Assembly (NCBI GenBank): GCA_964397995.1
Contig: CAYNLG010000020.1
Location: 1-49,073, forward strand
Reading direction: 5' to 3'
DNA length: 49,073 bases
From: CAYNLG01 sp964397995
Lineage (GTDB): Bacteria > Planctomycetota > Phycisphaerae > FEN-1346
In this document: positions 39,801 through 47,281 of the stretch, in pieces
Position numbering within the stretch: the stretch's first letter is position 1
How the letters are laid out: each line of letters opens with the position of its first letter
Translations under genes and position numbers: made by a program
The notes under the pieces: model-generated
What the model was told of the DNA's origin: nothing
Database searches by the model: none
The model's input: the letters and a program-made list of their open reading frames with translations, nothing else

Positions 39801-40013
39801 GCGGGCGGCATCGACGAGGACCCCGGCACGACGTACGTGACGGTGACGCGCGGCGGGAAGGCGCTGCTCGCGCTGGCGGGCACGGAGCTGGACCTCGACC
39901 GGTTCCAGGGCGAGATCGGCCTGTTCGTCCCGAACACCGGCTACCCGTTCGGGCGGATTCCCGACTGGCTCATCCGCCAGCGGATCAAACGACCGGAGGA
40001 GACGCGGCCGTGA
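36849..40013 (+). CDS. Exported heparinase II/III-like polysaccharide lyase
   Basis: A 1054-residue protein with a signal peptide (LAILALAVLVLAPAASG). The N-terminal third is beta-rich. A Trp/Tyr-rich helical region lies in the middle (VAMQVMLHYDFFGSYWLFW, ~455-475). The strongest family mark is the His/Tyr/Asp cluster GPNRGHYHGDSLAIHY (~617-632) with MPLAVDHHASYK, matching the heparinase II/III G-H-x-H-x-D...pla.D pattern. A C-terminal beta module around VAGRYEGTFDGVAAAGPVSG (~927-946) recurs in the next gene. ATG 36849 follows GAAGGAG. Its stop overlaps the next gene's GTG by four bases (GTGA at 40010-40013), so the pair is translationally coupled. It is a predicted uronic-acid-containing polysaccharide lyase; the substrate cannot be assigned. 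Confidence 0.78.
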   Translation: MHRLAILALAVLVLAPAASGAAASSWTVRNPTDVSYGNEPVRLDVEVPDGPFVVETGGKPVGYQVETIDGRRWIWVATTLAPGEDATYTVKPGTPPKAEPLVRVSREGDHILLASDVLAVKVPAGGAGGAAKDQAGPVAGVRLPDGRWVGRSFWHTARRCTGLEAEVVGDGTVFGRVRLRYAFEGTAGLWGKTPSFAEVTVTLQPGTPHIIIDESHEMDPGDWWELALTDGWGADRADCQIFGGAAGKPKNEAMWPTTFEPLGWSPEALHRRYREYDPRLGDTLMWLVPRWNQHYEDGWMFLALDDRFAVGALVCRASRWFWPHNNKIAVKARESGDYAGLRCPTWKGQRHWLLVAGEKTPWETRKTVEPPKNEGDEPRVRRTCVAGDYVFRYGWRPLDIVLHEYITDWPGDAAAVGGKPAWPASINPVGMRRGFLGGSHGGYGASTRLQEMVAMQVMLHYDFFGSYWLFWSPENPNFYTSLLRGPIRSAGKFKDHPRYKELQALADSRAWEDVYHSVTLPSGAGQECPGYQSYAMGYVGGGRKGAADRFLKHLSQPLEPGRRGYHPGGDTHPPYLFGDKLAGYKAEPLPTEELQGFGVVFHHRRGTPRETYLAFKSGPNRGHYHGDSLAIHYCANAMPLAVDHHASYKRRPGQEHMHNRVAFSTPEMPYANMDGYERVIGFKTSETVDVAVGQVESERLRYRKRYPPEDWDREWPQVPLEPNLAYRRTIVFVKGDPQDFFVIRDQYAGPDLQAHYCLHVVGETAEHQGRAVDFDGLRLFVAKPDAFAFGRHDWAHTVGRYEATKGVRLSISGRTGEFITVLYPRTPKAVDQTELRLEDAVRYTLTDGRGRTKERTHDLLVTLDTDGGRLCPNAAVMIPDYGSADGRLCRATAVEGGVKLDVAALDEHREGFAKGTYTVHLSPKAPDVAGRYEGTFDGVAAAGPVSGTTHADVRSWLGRYEDSPVPEMEAVPGGVRVGETTVTFAGGIDEDPGTTYVTVTRGGKALLALAGTELDLDRFQGEIGLFVPNTGYPFGRIPDWLIRQRIKRPEETRP

Positions 40014-42454
40014 GGAAGCTCCTTCGCGCCCTGTTGCTCCTGACCACGCTGACGCCCGGCGCGTGCGGCGCGCCCTCCGCCGGGCCGACCGCGGCGCCCG
40101 CCGGGCCGCCTACCGACAACCCCGTGGCCACGTACTACAGCGGACCCGAGGGGTACCCCGCGTGGACGGACCGCATCTTCTGGGACCGCGTGGTCGACAT
40201 GGAGGTCCTCGGGCGTGGCCGGTCGGCGTTCGAGGCATTTGAAGAGGCCCGCGACGCGCTGGCCGCCCGGGGCGGCGGGGTGCTCTACTACCCGCCCGGC
40301 GTCTACGACTTCTCGGACATGCCGGCCGACGGACCTCGGGGGCGCGGCCTGCTGCTGCCCTCGGGCGTGGTCCTCCGCGGGGCAACCCCGGTGACCAGCC
40401 CCGACGCCACCGACGGGTTCTTGCCGCTGCAGACCACGTTCGTGTTCGGGATGCGGCCGAAGCGCGAGCGGGCGCGGCTCACCCTCGAGGGCGGCATGCG
40501 GTGGCAACGCGTGGGCAGCACCGCGAGCGGCGACGTGACCCTGGCGTTCCGCCTCGAAGGCGGCACGCCGAACGTCGAGGTGGTTGCCCACGACCCGGCG
40601 CTCACGAAGCGGCACTACGTGGTCCCCGCCGAAACGTCGGCCGAGGACGGCACGTGGCGGATCCGGACGACCGTCGCACTCGCTCCTCCACCGCGGGAGA
40701 ACCGGTGGGAGGACGCCTCGGTCGTCTACGACGTCCGCGTCCGGCGCGACGGCGATGAGCTGGCCGGCACGTACACGGCGACGTTCGCGGGCGAGCGCTT
40801 CCCGGAGGCGCCGGTCACAGGCGAGGTGCGCGGCACGATGCTGGAGCCGGGGGCGATCCCGCGGGACTGGAACCTGGTGGGCCTGAAACGGCCCGCGAGC
40901 ATGGGCGGCCTGGCCGACGTCCACGACGTGGGCCTCTGTTGGGTGCGCCTCGTCGGGGCGGTGGTCTACTTCGGGCCGGAGCTGGCATGGACGGAGACGT
41001 GGGCCGACGCCGCCCGGTTCATGCCGCCCGAGAAACGGTTCATGCCGCTGGAGTTGCTCATCCGGGCGAAGGCGAAGGAGGCGTGGAAGAGCCGCGTGCC
41101 GGACGGGACCCATCCGCTGGACGCCCTGAGCGGCGCGCGGTGGGGGCTGAAGAGCTACCGCGGCGCGGGGAGCGGCCGCCTTGTCTTCGGCTGCGTCCTG
41201 GAGGACGCCGCCGTCTCGACCGACACCCACGACATGGGCGCGGGCCCGGACTCGTTCCACACCCACAAGTACGGCGCCCGCATCGGCATCACGGGCAGCC
41301 GCGTCTTCGTCGCCAACAACCTCGCGCCGAAGAGCGACCGCTCCTTCATCTACAGCCAGGACACCCAGGAGACGTCGCGCCGCGACTGGGGCAAGATCTA
41401 CCCCGACACGCCGGTCCTCTTTGACTACGGCAAGCAGATCGGCATCGACGTCAACAAGGACGGCCTCCGCCAGACGAAGGACGACCCCATGGGTCGCGCC
41501 TCCGACGGCTACTACCTGCCCGGCGTGGTGGTGCGCGACAACCGGGTCTATAACCACGGGCACAAGAGCTTCAGCGTGAGCGGCACGTGGGTCACCCTCG
41601 AGGGCAACATGGGCGAGCGCGAGTACCTGCGGAGCGGCGACGAGGTCTACGGGCCGCGCGGCACGTGGGTGCTGACGATGGACGGGTACCTCCAGAGCCG
41701 CGGCGGAGGGACGCGGTTCGGCGGGGAATGCAGCGACAACCTGTCCCGCGGGTTCGACCTGGCCGGGCAGAACGTCTGGGTTCATGACAACGCCTTCGGC
41801 CCCCTCGGCAGCGACCCCGGCAACGACGGCGAGGCCATCCTCTGCCAGCTGTGGGGTGGGACGCCGTGGCAGTCGTGGACCGCGACGTACAATCGGCACG
41901 AGGACGCCGCCGAGGGCGAGCCGGGATACATCGGGCCGTGGGCGGCCCCGATGTACGGCGCGCTGATCGCCTGGAACCGGCTGCCGGGGGCGATCGGCGC
42001 CCTCGCCAGCCGCGGCACGCCGGTGATCGATGCGGCCTTCGTGCCGACCGGCGCGAGCAAAGTCCACGGCATCGAGGACGAGAAGACGGGGGGGCGGCGG
42101 CCGACGGACGCGATCCTGGGCGGGCCGGCCGAGGGGCTGACGCCCCCGGCAGACGTCACGGCCGAGGCGTACGACGGCGACGCCGTGCGGATCACCTGGA
42201 CAGACGCCTCCCAGGAGGAGATCGGCTTCCGGGTGGACCGGCAGATCGACGGCGGCCCGTGGCGGACGATCGCGTACCGCCCGCGACACAGCCAAGGACA
42301 CCCGAAGAATCCCCAGGCGTGGATTGATTTCACCGCTCCGACAGGGCGGCAATGCAGGTATCGCGTCGTCGCGATTGACAGTCATGACGACGGCCGCGGC
42401 GCGTCGTCGCCGGTCGGGCCGGTGGTGCTGGAATCGCCCCGGAAGGGGCCGTGA
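40010..42454 (+). CDS. Exported right-handed beta-helix protein with C-terminal FN3-like domain
   Basis: An 814-residue protein starting at GTG 40010. The signal-like N-terminus LLRALLLLTTLTPGACGAPS may be lipidated, though PGAC is not a standard lipobox. It opens like pectate-lyase-superfamily proteins, with a substrate-free helix cap (AFEEARDALAARGGGVLYYP, PPGVYDF). A long series of beta-helix coils follows (VFGCVLEDAAVSTDT, GITGSRVFVANNLA, VVVRDNRVYNHGH, FDLAGQNVWVHDNAFG). A module with ELAGTYTATFAGERF and PVTGEVRG (~249-275) is inserted. An FN3-like C-terminus (LTPPADVTAEAYDG, VRITWTDASQEEIGFRVDRQ) ends the protein. It could be a polysaccharide lyase or a carbohydrate-binding protein; catalytic residues are not certain. 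It is coupled to the heparinase-like gene upstream. Confidence 0.75.
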   Translation: MRKLLRALLLLTTLTPGACGAPSAGPTAAPAGPPTDNPVATYYSGPEGYPAWTDRIFWDRVVDMEVLGRGRSAFEAFEEARDALAARGGGVLYYPPGVYDFSDMPADGPRGRGLLLPSGVVLRGATPVTSPDATDGFLPLQTTFVFGMRPKRERARLTLEGGMRWQRVGSTASGDVTLAFRLEGGTPNVEVVAHDPALTKRHYVVPAETSAEDGTWRIRTTVALAPPPRENRWEDASVVYDVRVRRDGDELAGTYTATFAGERFPEAPVTGEVRGTMLEPGAIPRDWNLVGLKRPASMGGLADVHDVGLCWVRLVGAVVYFGPELAWTETWADAARFMPPEKRFMPLELLIRAKAKEAWKSRVPDGTHPLDALSGARWGLKSYRGAGSGRLVFGCVLEDAAVSTDTHDMGAGPDSFHTHKYGARIGITGSRVFVANNLAPKSDRSFIYSQDTQETSRRDWGKIYPDTPVLFDYGKQIGIDVNKDGLRQTKDDPMGRASDGYYLPGVVVRDNRVYNHGHKSFSVSGTWVTLEGNMGEREYLRSGDEVYGPRGTWVLTMDGYLQSRGGGTRFGGECSDNLSRGFDLAGQNVWVHDNAFGPLGSDPGNDGEAILCQLWGGTPWQSWTATYNRHEDAAEGEPGYIGPWAAPMYGALIAWNRLPGAIGALASRGTPVIDAAFVPTGASKVHGIEDEKTGGRRPTDAILGGPAEGLTPPADVTAEAYDGDAVRITWTDASQEEIGFRVDRQIDGGPWRTIAYRPRHSQGHPKNPQAWIDFTAPTGRQCRYRVVAIDSHDDGRGASSPVGPVVLESPRKGP

Positions 42455-42492
42455 GGGCGGATTCGGGCCGTGCCCGGCTTCCCCAGTTTACC

Positions 42493-42520
42493 TAATGCCC
42501 CTGGCTTTACGCGCCGATAA
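42493..42520 (+). promoter_or_regulatory. Sigma-28 (FliA)-like promoter candidate of the c-di-GMP gene
   Basis: TAAT (42493-42496), 16 bases, exact GCCGATAA (42513-42520), ~99 bases before GTG 42619. The same bases also form a stem GCCCCTG (42497-42503) / CAGGGGC (42521-42527), so an RNA hairpin is an alternative reading. Confidence 0.45.
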
Positions 42521-42618
42521 CAGGGGCGACCTGAAGAGGCAGGGCCGAGGGGTCTCTGCCCCACCGTATCCGAACAGGGACGCGGTCGCGCTGAAACGGG
42601 ATGGGGGGAGGCACATCC

Positions 42619-44991
42619 GTGAGCACCTGGGTGATTTCCGGCACGCTGATTCGGCTGATCGTCGTCGTGGGGGCGCTGGCGCTGCTGCCGCTCTGGAAGC
42701 GGTGGACGCCGACGCGGAAGCGGACCTGGATCACGCTGGCGGCGGGGGTGTCGCTGCTGGCGCTGGCTGAGGCCACGACGCTGGTACGGGCCATCGCCTC
42801 GGTCGAGGCCCTGGACTGGCCCAGCGTGTACCTGCACGGGAGCGGGTACATCGCCATCTTCGTGGGCGTCTTCTTCTGGGTCCGGGACGTCTACGACTCC
42901 GGCCGTCACGCCAAGGAAGCGCTCGACCACGAGCGGCACCAGTTGGCCGAGGTCCGGCTGAACGAGGCCAAGCTCCAGGCCGTCCTGAACTGCGCCAGCG
43001 AATACTGCATCATCGTCTGCGACACCGACGGGCGGATCACGTCGTACTCGGCGGGCGGCACGCACGTCTTCGGCTGGTCGCCGGACGAGGTCAACGGCAG
43101 GATGCATGTCGCCGACCTCCACCCCGAAGGCCGCGGGCACGACGCCGAGACGGTCTTCCAGGCGGTGCGGCAACAGGGCTCGTTCGAGCGGGAGATCGAG
43201 ATGCGCCGCAAGGACGGGGCGACGTTCCCGGCGCTCCTGACCGTGAGCGACCTGAGGGCCGACGACGGGACCGAGCTCGGGTTCCTGGGCATCGCCAAGG
43301 ACATCTCGTCGCTGAAGCAGGTCCAGGAGGCGCTGAAGCACGAGCGCGACTTCGTCCAGGGCATCATCGAGACGAGCGACGTCTTCATCGTCGGCGTCTC
43401 CCTGGCCGACGGCCGCATCACCATGTTCAACCGCGGGGCCGAGAAGATCAGCGGCTATCGGCGCGACGAGGTCGTCGGCAAGCCGTACATCGACCTGCTC
43501 GTGCCGCCGGACGACAAGGACTGGGCGGTCGCCCACTTCACCCACATCCGCGACAAGGCCGACAGCCCGATCGACTACCTGGAAGGGCCGATCCTGACGA
43601 AGGACGGCGCACGCCGCATCATCTCGTGGACGAGCAACCTGTGCACCGACGACGAGGGGCACGGGACGCACGTCGTCCAGTTCGGCCACGACATGACCGA
43701 GCACCGCGAGATGCAGGCCAGCCTCGAGAGCGCCAAGGCGGAGCTCGAGAAGGCCAACGAGGAGCTGAAGCGGGTCGCGGCCACGGACTTCCTGACGGGA
43801 CTCGTGAACCGCCGCCAGGCCACCCTGCAGGTCCAGCGCGAGATCGCCCGCTGCCGCCGCACCTACCAGCCCATCGGGGTGGTGATGATCGACCTGGACC
43901 GGTTCAAGCCGGTCAACGACACCTACGGGCACCACGCCGGGGACCTGGTGCTGGCGCAGGTGGCCCGGGTGCTGAAGCAGCGCGCCCGCGCCAGCGATAT
44001 CGTCGCCCGGTACGGCGGCGAGGAGTTCCTGGTGGTGCTGCCCGAGGCGGACCTGGACGCGACGGTCAAAGTGGCGACGGCGTTCAAGCAGCTGGTCATC
44101 GAGAGCCCGGTGGACTTCGAGGGCACGGAGATTCCGATCCGGGCGAGCTTCGGCGTGACAGTGCTCCGTCCCGGCGAGGCCCTCTCCGTCCAGGACATCA
44201 TCAGCCGCGCCGACGAGGCCCTCTATGCCGCCAAGGGCCTCGGGGGCAACCGCGTCGTGACGTGGAACGACGTCCACGGGGGGACCGTCGAACCGCTCAT
44301 CGGCGACAGCGAGGTCATCCAGACGCTCCACAAGGAGGTCGAAGAGATCACGCGCCAGAACCAGGAGGCCCTCGTCGACGGGCTCACGAACCTGGTCAAG
44401 CGGCTGGAAGGCAACAGCCCGTACACCGACGGCCACAGCGTCCGCGTGACGGAGTACGCCGTCGGGATCGCCCGCGAGATGGGCCTCGACGAGAAGGCCG
44501 TCCAGAACATCGAACGGGCGGGCCTGCTCCACGACCTCGGCAAGACGGGCGTCCCGGAGGAGGTCCTGTTCAAGAACGGCTCGCTGACGCTGGACGACTG
44601 GGCCCTGGTGATGCAGCACCCGGCCGTCAGTTGCCGCATCGTCGCCGACCTGCCGTTCCTGAAGCCGACGCTGCCGCTGATCCGCCACCACCACGAACGG
44701 CCGGACGGGCGCGGCTACCCGGACGGGCTGAGCGCAGAGGCGATCCCGCTGGGGGCGCGGATTCTGGCGGTGGCCGACGCGATGGACGCGATGACGAGCC
44801 CGCGGCCGTACCGCGAGGCCCTGTCGCCGGAGGCCATGCGGGCCGAACTCCAGAGCGGCGCCGGCCGCGTCTTCAACGAAGCCGTCGTCGAGGCCGCCCT
44901 CGCCTGCCTCGACCGTGAGGAAGCGTGGCCGCTGAAGCCCGACGCGGCCGCCGAGCCGGTCGGCACCATCGACAGCGAAGCCGAGCCCTGA
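42619..44991 (+). CDS. PAS-PAS-GGDEF-HD-GYP cyclic-di-GMP turnover protein
   Basis: A 790-residue signalling protein. Two to three N-terminal membrane helices (LIRLIVVVGALALLPLW; LAAGVSLLALAEATTLVRAI; YIAIFVGVFFWVRDVYD) are followed by two PAS domains (~115-225, ~240-365). A GGDEF domain has an intact active site YGGEEFLVVLPE (~464) and an inhibition site RASD five residues before it. An HD-GYP phosphodiesterase domain has LLHDLGKTGVPEE (~637) and HHERPDGRGYP (~692). Both making and breaking of cyclic-di-GMP therefore look possible. GTG 42619 is preferred: GGGGAGG (42605-42611) lies seven bases upstream, whereas ATG 42601 has no site. It sits between the lyase pair and GH42. Confidence 0.93.
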   Translation: MSTWVISGTLIRLIVVVGALALLPLWKRWTPTRKRTWITLAAGVSLLALAEATTLVRAIASVEALDWPSVYLHGSGYIAIFVGVFFWVRDVYDSGRHAKEALDHERHQLAEVRLNEAKLQAVLNCASEYCIIVCDTDGRITSYSAGGTHVFGWSPDEVNGRMHVADLHPEGRGHDAETVFQAVRQQGSFEREIEMRRKDGATFPALLTVSDLRADDGTELGFLGIAKDISSLKQVQEALKHERDFVQGIIETSDVFIVGVSLADGRITMFNRGAEKISGYRRDEVVGKPYIDLLVPPDDKDWAVAHFTHIRDKADSPIDYLEGPILTKDGARRIISWTSNLCTDDEGHGTHVVQFGHDMTEHREMQASLESAKAELEKANEELKRVAATDFLTGLVNRRQATLQVQREIARCRRTYQPIGVVMIDLDRFKPVNDTYGHHAGDLVLAQVARVLKQRARASDIVARYGGEEFLVVLPEADLDATVKVATAFKQLVIESPVDFEGTEIPIRASFGVTVLRPGEALSVQDIISRADEALYAAKGLGGNRVVTWNDVHGGTVEPLIGDSEVIQTLHKEVEEITRQNQEALVDGLTNLVKRLEGNSPYTDGHSVRVTEYAVGIAREMGLDEKAVQNIERAGLLHDLGKTGVPEEVLFKNGSLTLDDWALVMQHPAVSCRIVADLPFLKPTLPLIRHHHERPDGRGYPDGLSAEAIPLGARILAVADAMDAMTSPRPYREALSPEAMRAELQSGAGRVFNEAVVEAALACLDREEAWPLKPDAAAEPVGTIDSEAEP

Positions 44992-45016
44992 CACCGGGGC
45001 GTGAGCGCGGCCGGGC

Positions 45017-47119
45017 CTAGCCGGCCAGGACCGCGTACCCCATCGGCGGGGCCTCGAGTGTGAGATCGCGTGACCCACCCGCCTCTTCGACCGATACCGT
45101 GCCGCCCGTGACCAGGTCGCGGGCGGTGCCTTTTGTGAAGACGTCCGGCGCGAGCGCCAGCCGCACCCGCGGCGCCCCCTCCGGGAAGAAGACGAAGACC
45201 AGCCGCTCGGCGCCGGCCGAGCCCGTCCGCAGGTAGACAAAGGCGTCGTCGGTCGTCTCGGGCTCCAGGGCGCGGACGGGCGGCACGGCGCCGGCCTCGT
45301 CCGCGAGTCCGGCCAGGAACCCCTCCAGCGCCGCCGTCGGCGCCTTCCAATAGCTCTCGCCGAAGTACGTCGCGGAGGCGACGACGCGGCCCTCGCCCGC
45401 CGGCAGCGCCACCATCAGGGCCCCGTCCTTGCCGTCGGCCAGGACAGTGCCGGCGTCGCGCGGCCAGGGCGTGAGCCACTGGGCCGCCGGGATGTCGAAC
45501 ACCTCGCCCCCGAGGGTCACGCGGACGGACGGCTCGGCGAGGGTGCGGCGGCCGATCTCGGCCGACCCCGTCAGGGCCGCCAGGAACCGGTCCTCGGGAT
45601 AGCGGTACAGGCCGTTTGAGCCAAAGGCGCCGCACTCGGACTCCACGAGCAACGTCCCCCCGCCCCGCACGAAGGCCGCAAGGGCCTCCTCCTGGGCCGC
45701 GTCCGTGACGAGGCAGCGCGGCAGGATGAGGAGCTTCAGGCCCGCGAGGTCGTCCAGATGGGCCTCCTCGACGAACCGGTACGGCACGGAACGGCGCGTC
45801 AGGGCCTTGGCATAGCCCTGGAGGCTGTCGGCGGCCCGCCACGCGCTGCCTTCCCGGGCCCAGTGCAGGTAGTAGCTCTGCGGGCTGAACATCAAGCCCA
45901 CCTCGGCCTCGTCGGGCCGGTAGGCGGCCAGGAGATCGGCGTGGGCCTCCAAGGCGCGGCCGGTTTCGCGCATGGCCGCCAGGCGGGCCTCGGCCAGGCC
46001 GTCGGCACCGCTGAGGCCGAAGCCGGCGGACTCGCGGCCGAAAACCTCGTCGCGCCAGCACCAGAAGAGGATCGTGTCGGCCCCGCAGGCGAGGCCGTTC
46101 CAGATCCACCGCTGCTGGCTCCGCGGGTCGACCGGCTCGTGGACGTCGAAGCCGGCGGACGCGCGGCCGCCCTGGACCTCGCTCAGCCACACGGCTTTGC
46201 CGCGCGCGGCGCTGCGGACCGCCTCGACGCGGACGCCGAAGTCGGCGTCGTCCAGGCCGAACCACTTCGGGAAGCTCGACGTGCCCACCCCATCGCAGGC
46301 GTCGGCCATGAACCAGTCGTTGCCGCGGTTCAGGGCATGGTTGGTCGGGCTGCCGCCGATCTGAATCGACGGCGCCGGGCCGTGCACCGTCACCAGGCGG
46401 TCGGGATCGAGGCCCTTGAGCACCTCGTAGCGGGCCCGGGCGTGGACATCCGCCCGGTGCGTGAGGAAGTGACCGAAGGCCATGTGCTCGGTGTACGGCG
46501 TGTTGGGCTTGCGCCCGGGCTGGACGTCGGCCCAGTCGGCGTAGCGGCGGACCCAGGCGGCGTTCAGGCCGTCGAGGCCGCCGTGACGCTCGTCCAGCCA
46601 GCGCCGGAACGCGCGCAGCGTGTGCTCGCAGTAGCAGACGCGGGCGTCGGCATGCACGTTCCACCGCAGTTCGTTCCAGGCGTCCCATCCGACCAGGTTC
46701 GGCGCCGAGCGGTACCGCTCGCCCACGGTTTCGAGGAAGGCGCGCATGCGGCCCCAGACCTCGGGGTGGTCCGTGCAGCCCCCGGGCGTGACGCCGAAGT
46801 GCGTCTCGCCGCGGTTGACGCTCGCGACCGGCCGCCCGTCGCTGTCGACGAGGGCGCAGCCGGGAATCTCGCGCTCGATCCACGGCGGCTGAATCTCGGC
46901 GATAGTCGAGAGAACCACGCGCAGGTCGTTCTTGGCGGCCAGATCGACCAGGCGGTCGTAGTCGTCGAAGTCGAATCGGCCGGGCGTCGCCTCGACCCAA
47001 CCCCAGAGGACCCAGAGCTGGACCGTGTTGAGGCCGGCGTCGCGCATGCGGCGAAAGTCGTCGTCCCAGTACCGGGCGTTCGGGAACGGCGCCCGGTAGT
47101 ACTGTGCACCCAGGTTCAT
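45017..47119 (-). CDS. Beta-galactosidase-like glycoside hydrolase, family GH42
   Basis: A 700-residue GH42 enzyme with an N-terminal TIM barrel, then a trimerisation-type domain and a C-terminal beta domain. The acid/base Glu is in LVGWDAWNELRW (~151) and the nucleophile Glu is in AVWLSEVQGGRAS (~313), both family signatures. It begins MNLGAQYYRAPFPNARYWDD, the usual family start, so ATG 47119 is chosen; AAGGAG lies upstream. No signal peptide is seen, so it is cytoplasmic and would act on oligosaccharides taken up by the cell. It converges with the c-di-GMP gene; an inverted repeat GGCCGG/CCGGCC (45009-45026) sits at the gene end. It is divergent from the GH130-like gene, suggesting shared control. 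GalK at 13 kb could use released galactose. Confidence 0.92.
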   Translation of the reverse strand: MNLGAQYYRAPFPNARYWDDDFRRMRDAGLNTVQLWVLWGWVEATPGRFDFDDYDRLVDLAAKNDLRVVLSTIAEIQPPWIEREIPGCALVDSDGRPVASVNRGETHFGVTPGGCTDHPEVWGRMRAFLETVGERYRSAPNLVGWDAWNELRWNVHADARVCYCEHTLRAFRRWLDERHGGLDGLNAAWVRRYADWADVQPGRKPNTPYTEHMAFGHFLTHRADVHARARYEVLKGLDPDRLVTVHGPAPSIQIGGSPTNHALNRGNDWFMADACDGVGTSSFPKWFGLDDADFGVRVEAVRSAARGKAVWLSEVQGGRASAGFDVHEPVDPRSQQRWIWNGLACGADTILFWCWRDEVFGRESAGFGLSGADGLAEARLAAMRETGRALEAHADLLAAYRPDEAEVGLMFSPQSYYLHWAREGSAWRAADSLQGYAKALTRRSVPYRFVEEAHLDDLAGLKLLILPRCLVTDAAQEEALAAFVRGGGTLLVESECGAFGSNGLYRYPEDRFLAALTGSAEIGRRTLAEPSVRVTLGGEVFDIPAAQWLTPWPRDAGTVLADGKDGALMVALPAGEGRVVASATYFGESYWKAPTAALEGFLAGLADEAGAVPPVRALEPETTDDAFVYLRTGSAGAERLVFVFFPEGAPRVRLALAPDVFTKGTARDLVTGGTVSVEEAGGSRDLTLEAPPMGYAVLAG

Positions 47120-47155
47120 CGTGGCTCCTTCGGGGGTTCGGCCATCGAGGCGGCC

Positions 47156-47183
47156 ACTCTAGCAGGTTGGCCAGCGGATGCAA
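47156..47183 (-). promoter_or_regulatory. Possible promoter of the GH42 gene
   Basis: Minus-strand TTGCAT (47183-47178), 16-base spacer, TAGAGT (47161-47156), ~37 bases before ATG 47119. Confidence 0.4.
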
Positions 47184-47199
47184 TCGCCCCGCGCGGCGC

Positions 47200-47228
47200 T
47201 TGTCGGAGGCGGCCGGGCCGGCTACGAT
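47200..47228 (+). promoter_or_regulatory. Sigma-70-like promoter of the GH130-like gene
   Basis: TTGTCG (47200-47205), 17-base spacer, TACGAT (47223-47228), 54 bases before ATG 47282. It lies back to back with the GH42 promoter, only 17 bases between their -35 boxes. Confidence 0.5.
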
Positions 47229-47281
47229 GGAGGCGAACGCGGGGCCGCCCACGCCCCTCAGCCCGGAGAGAGGAGCCCCCC

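Noticed and set aside
42497..42600. Cyclic-di-GMP riboswitch in front of the GGDEF gene
   Set aside because: Two short stems can be drawn, but none of the conserved bases of the c-di-GMP-I or -II aptamers are present.
45009..45026. Bidirectional terminator between the c-di-GMP and GH42 genes
   Set aside because: GGCCGG/CCGGCC forms only a 6-base stem overlapping the GH42 stop and has no U-run on either side; noted in the GH42 entry but not called.
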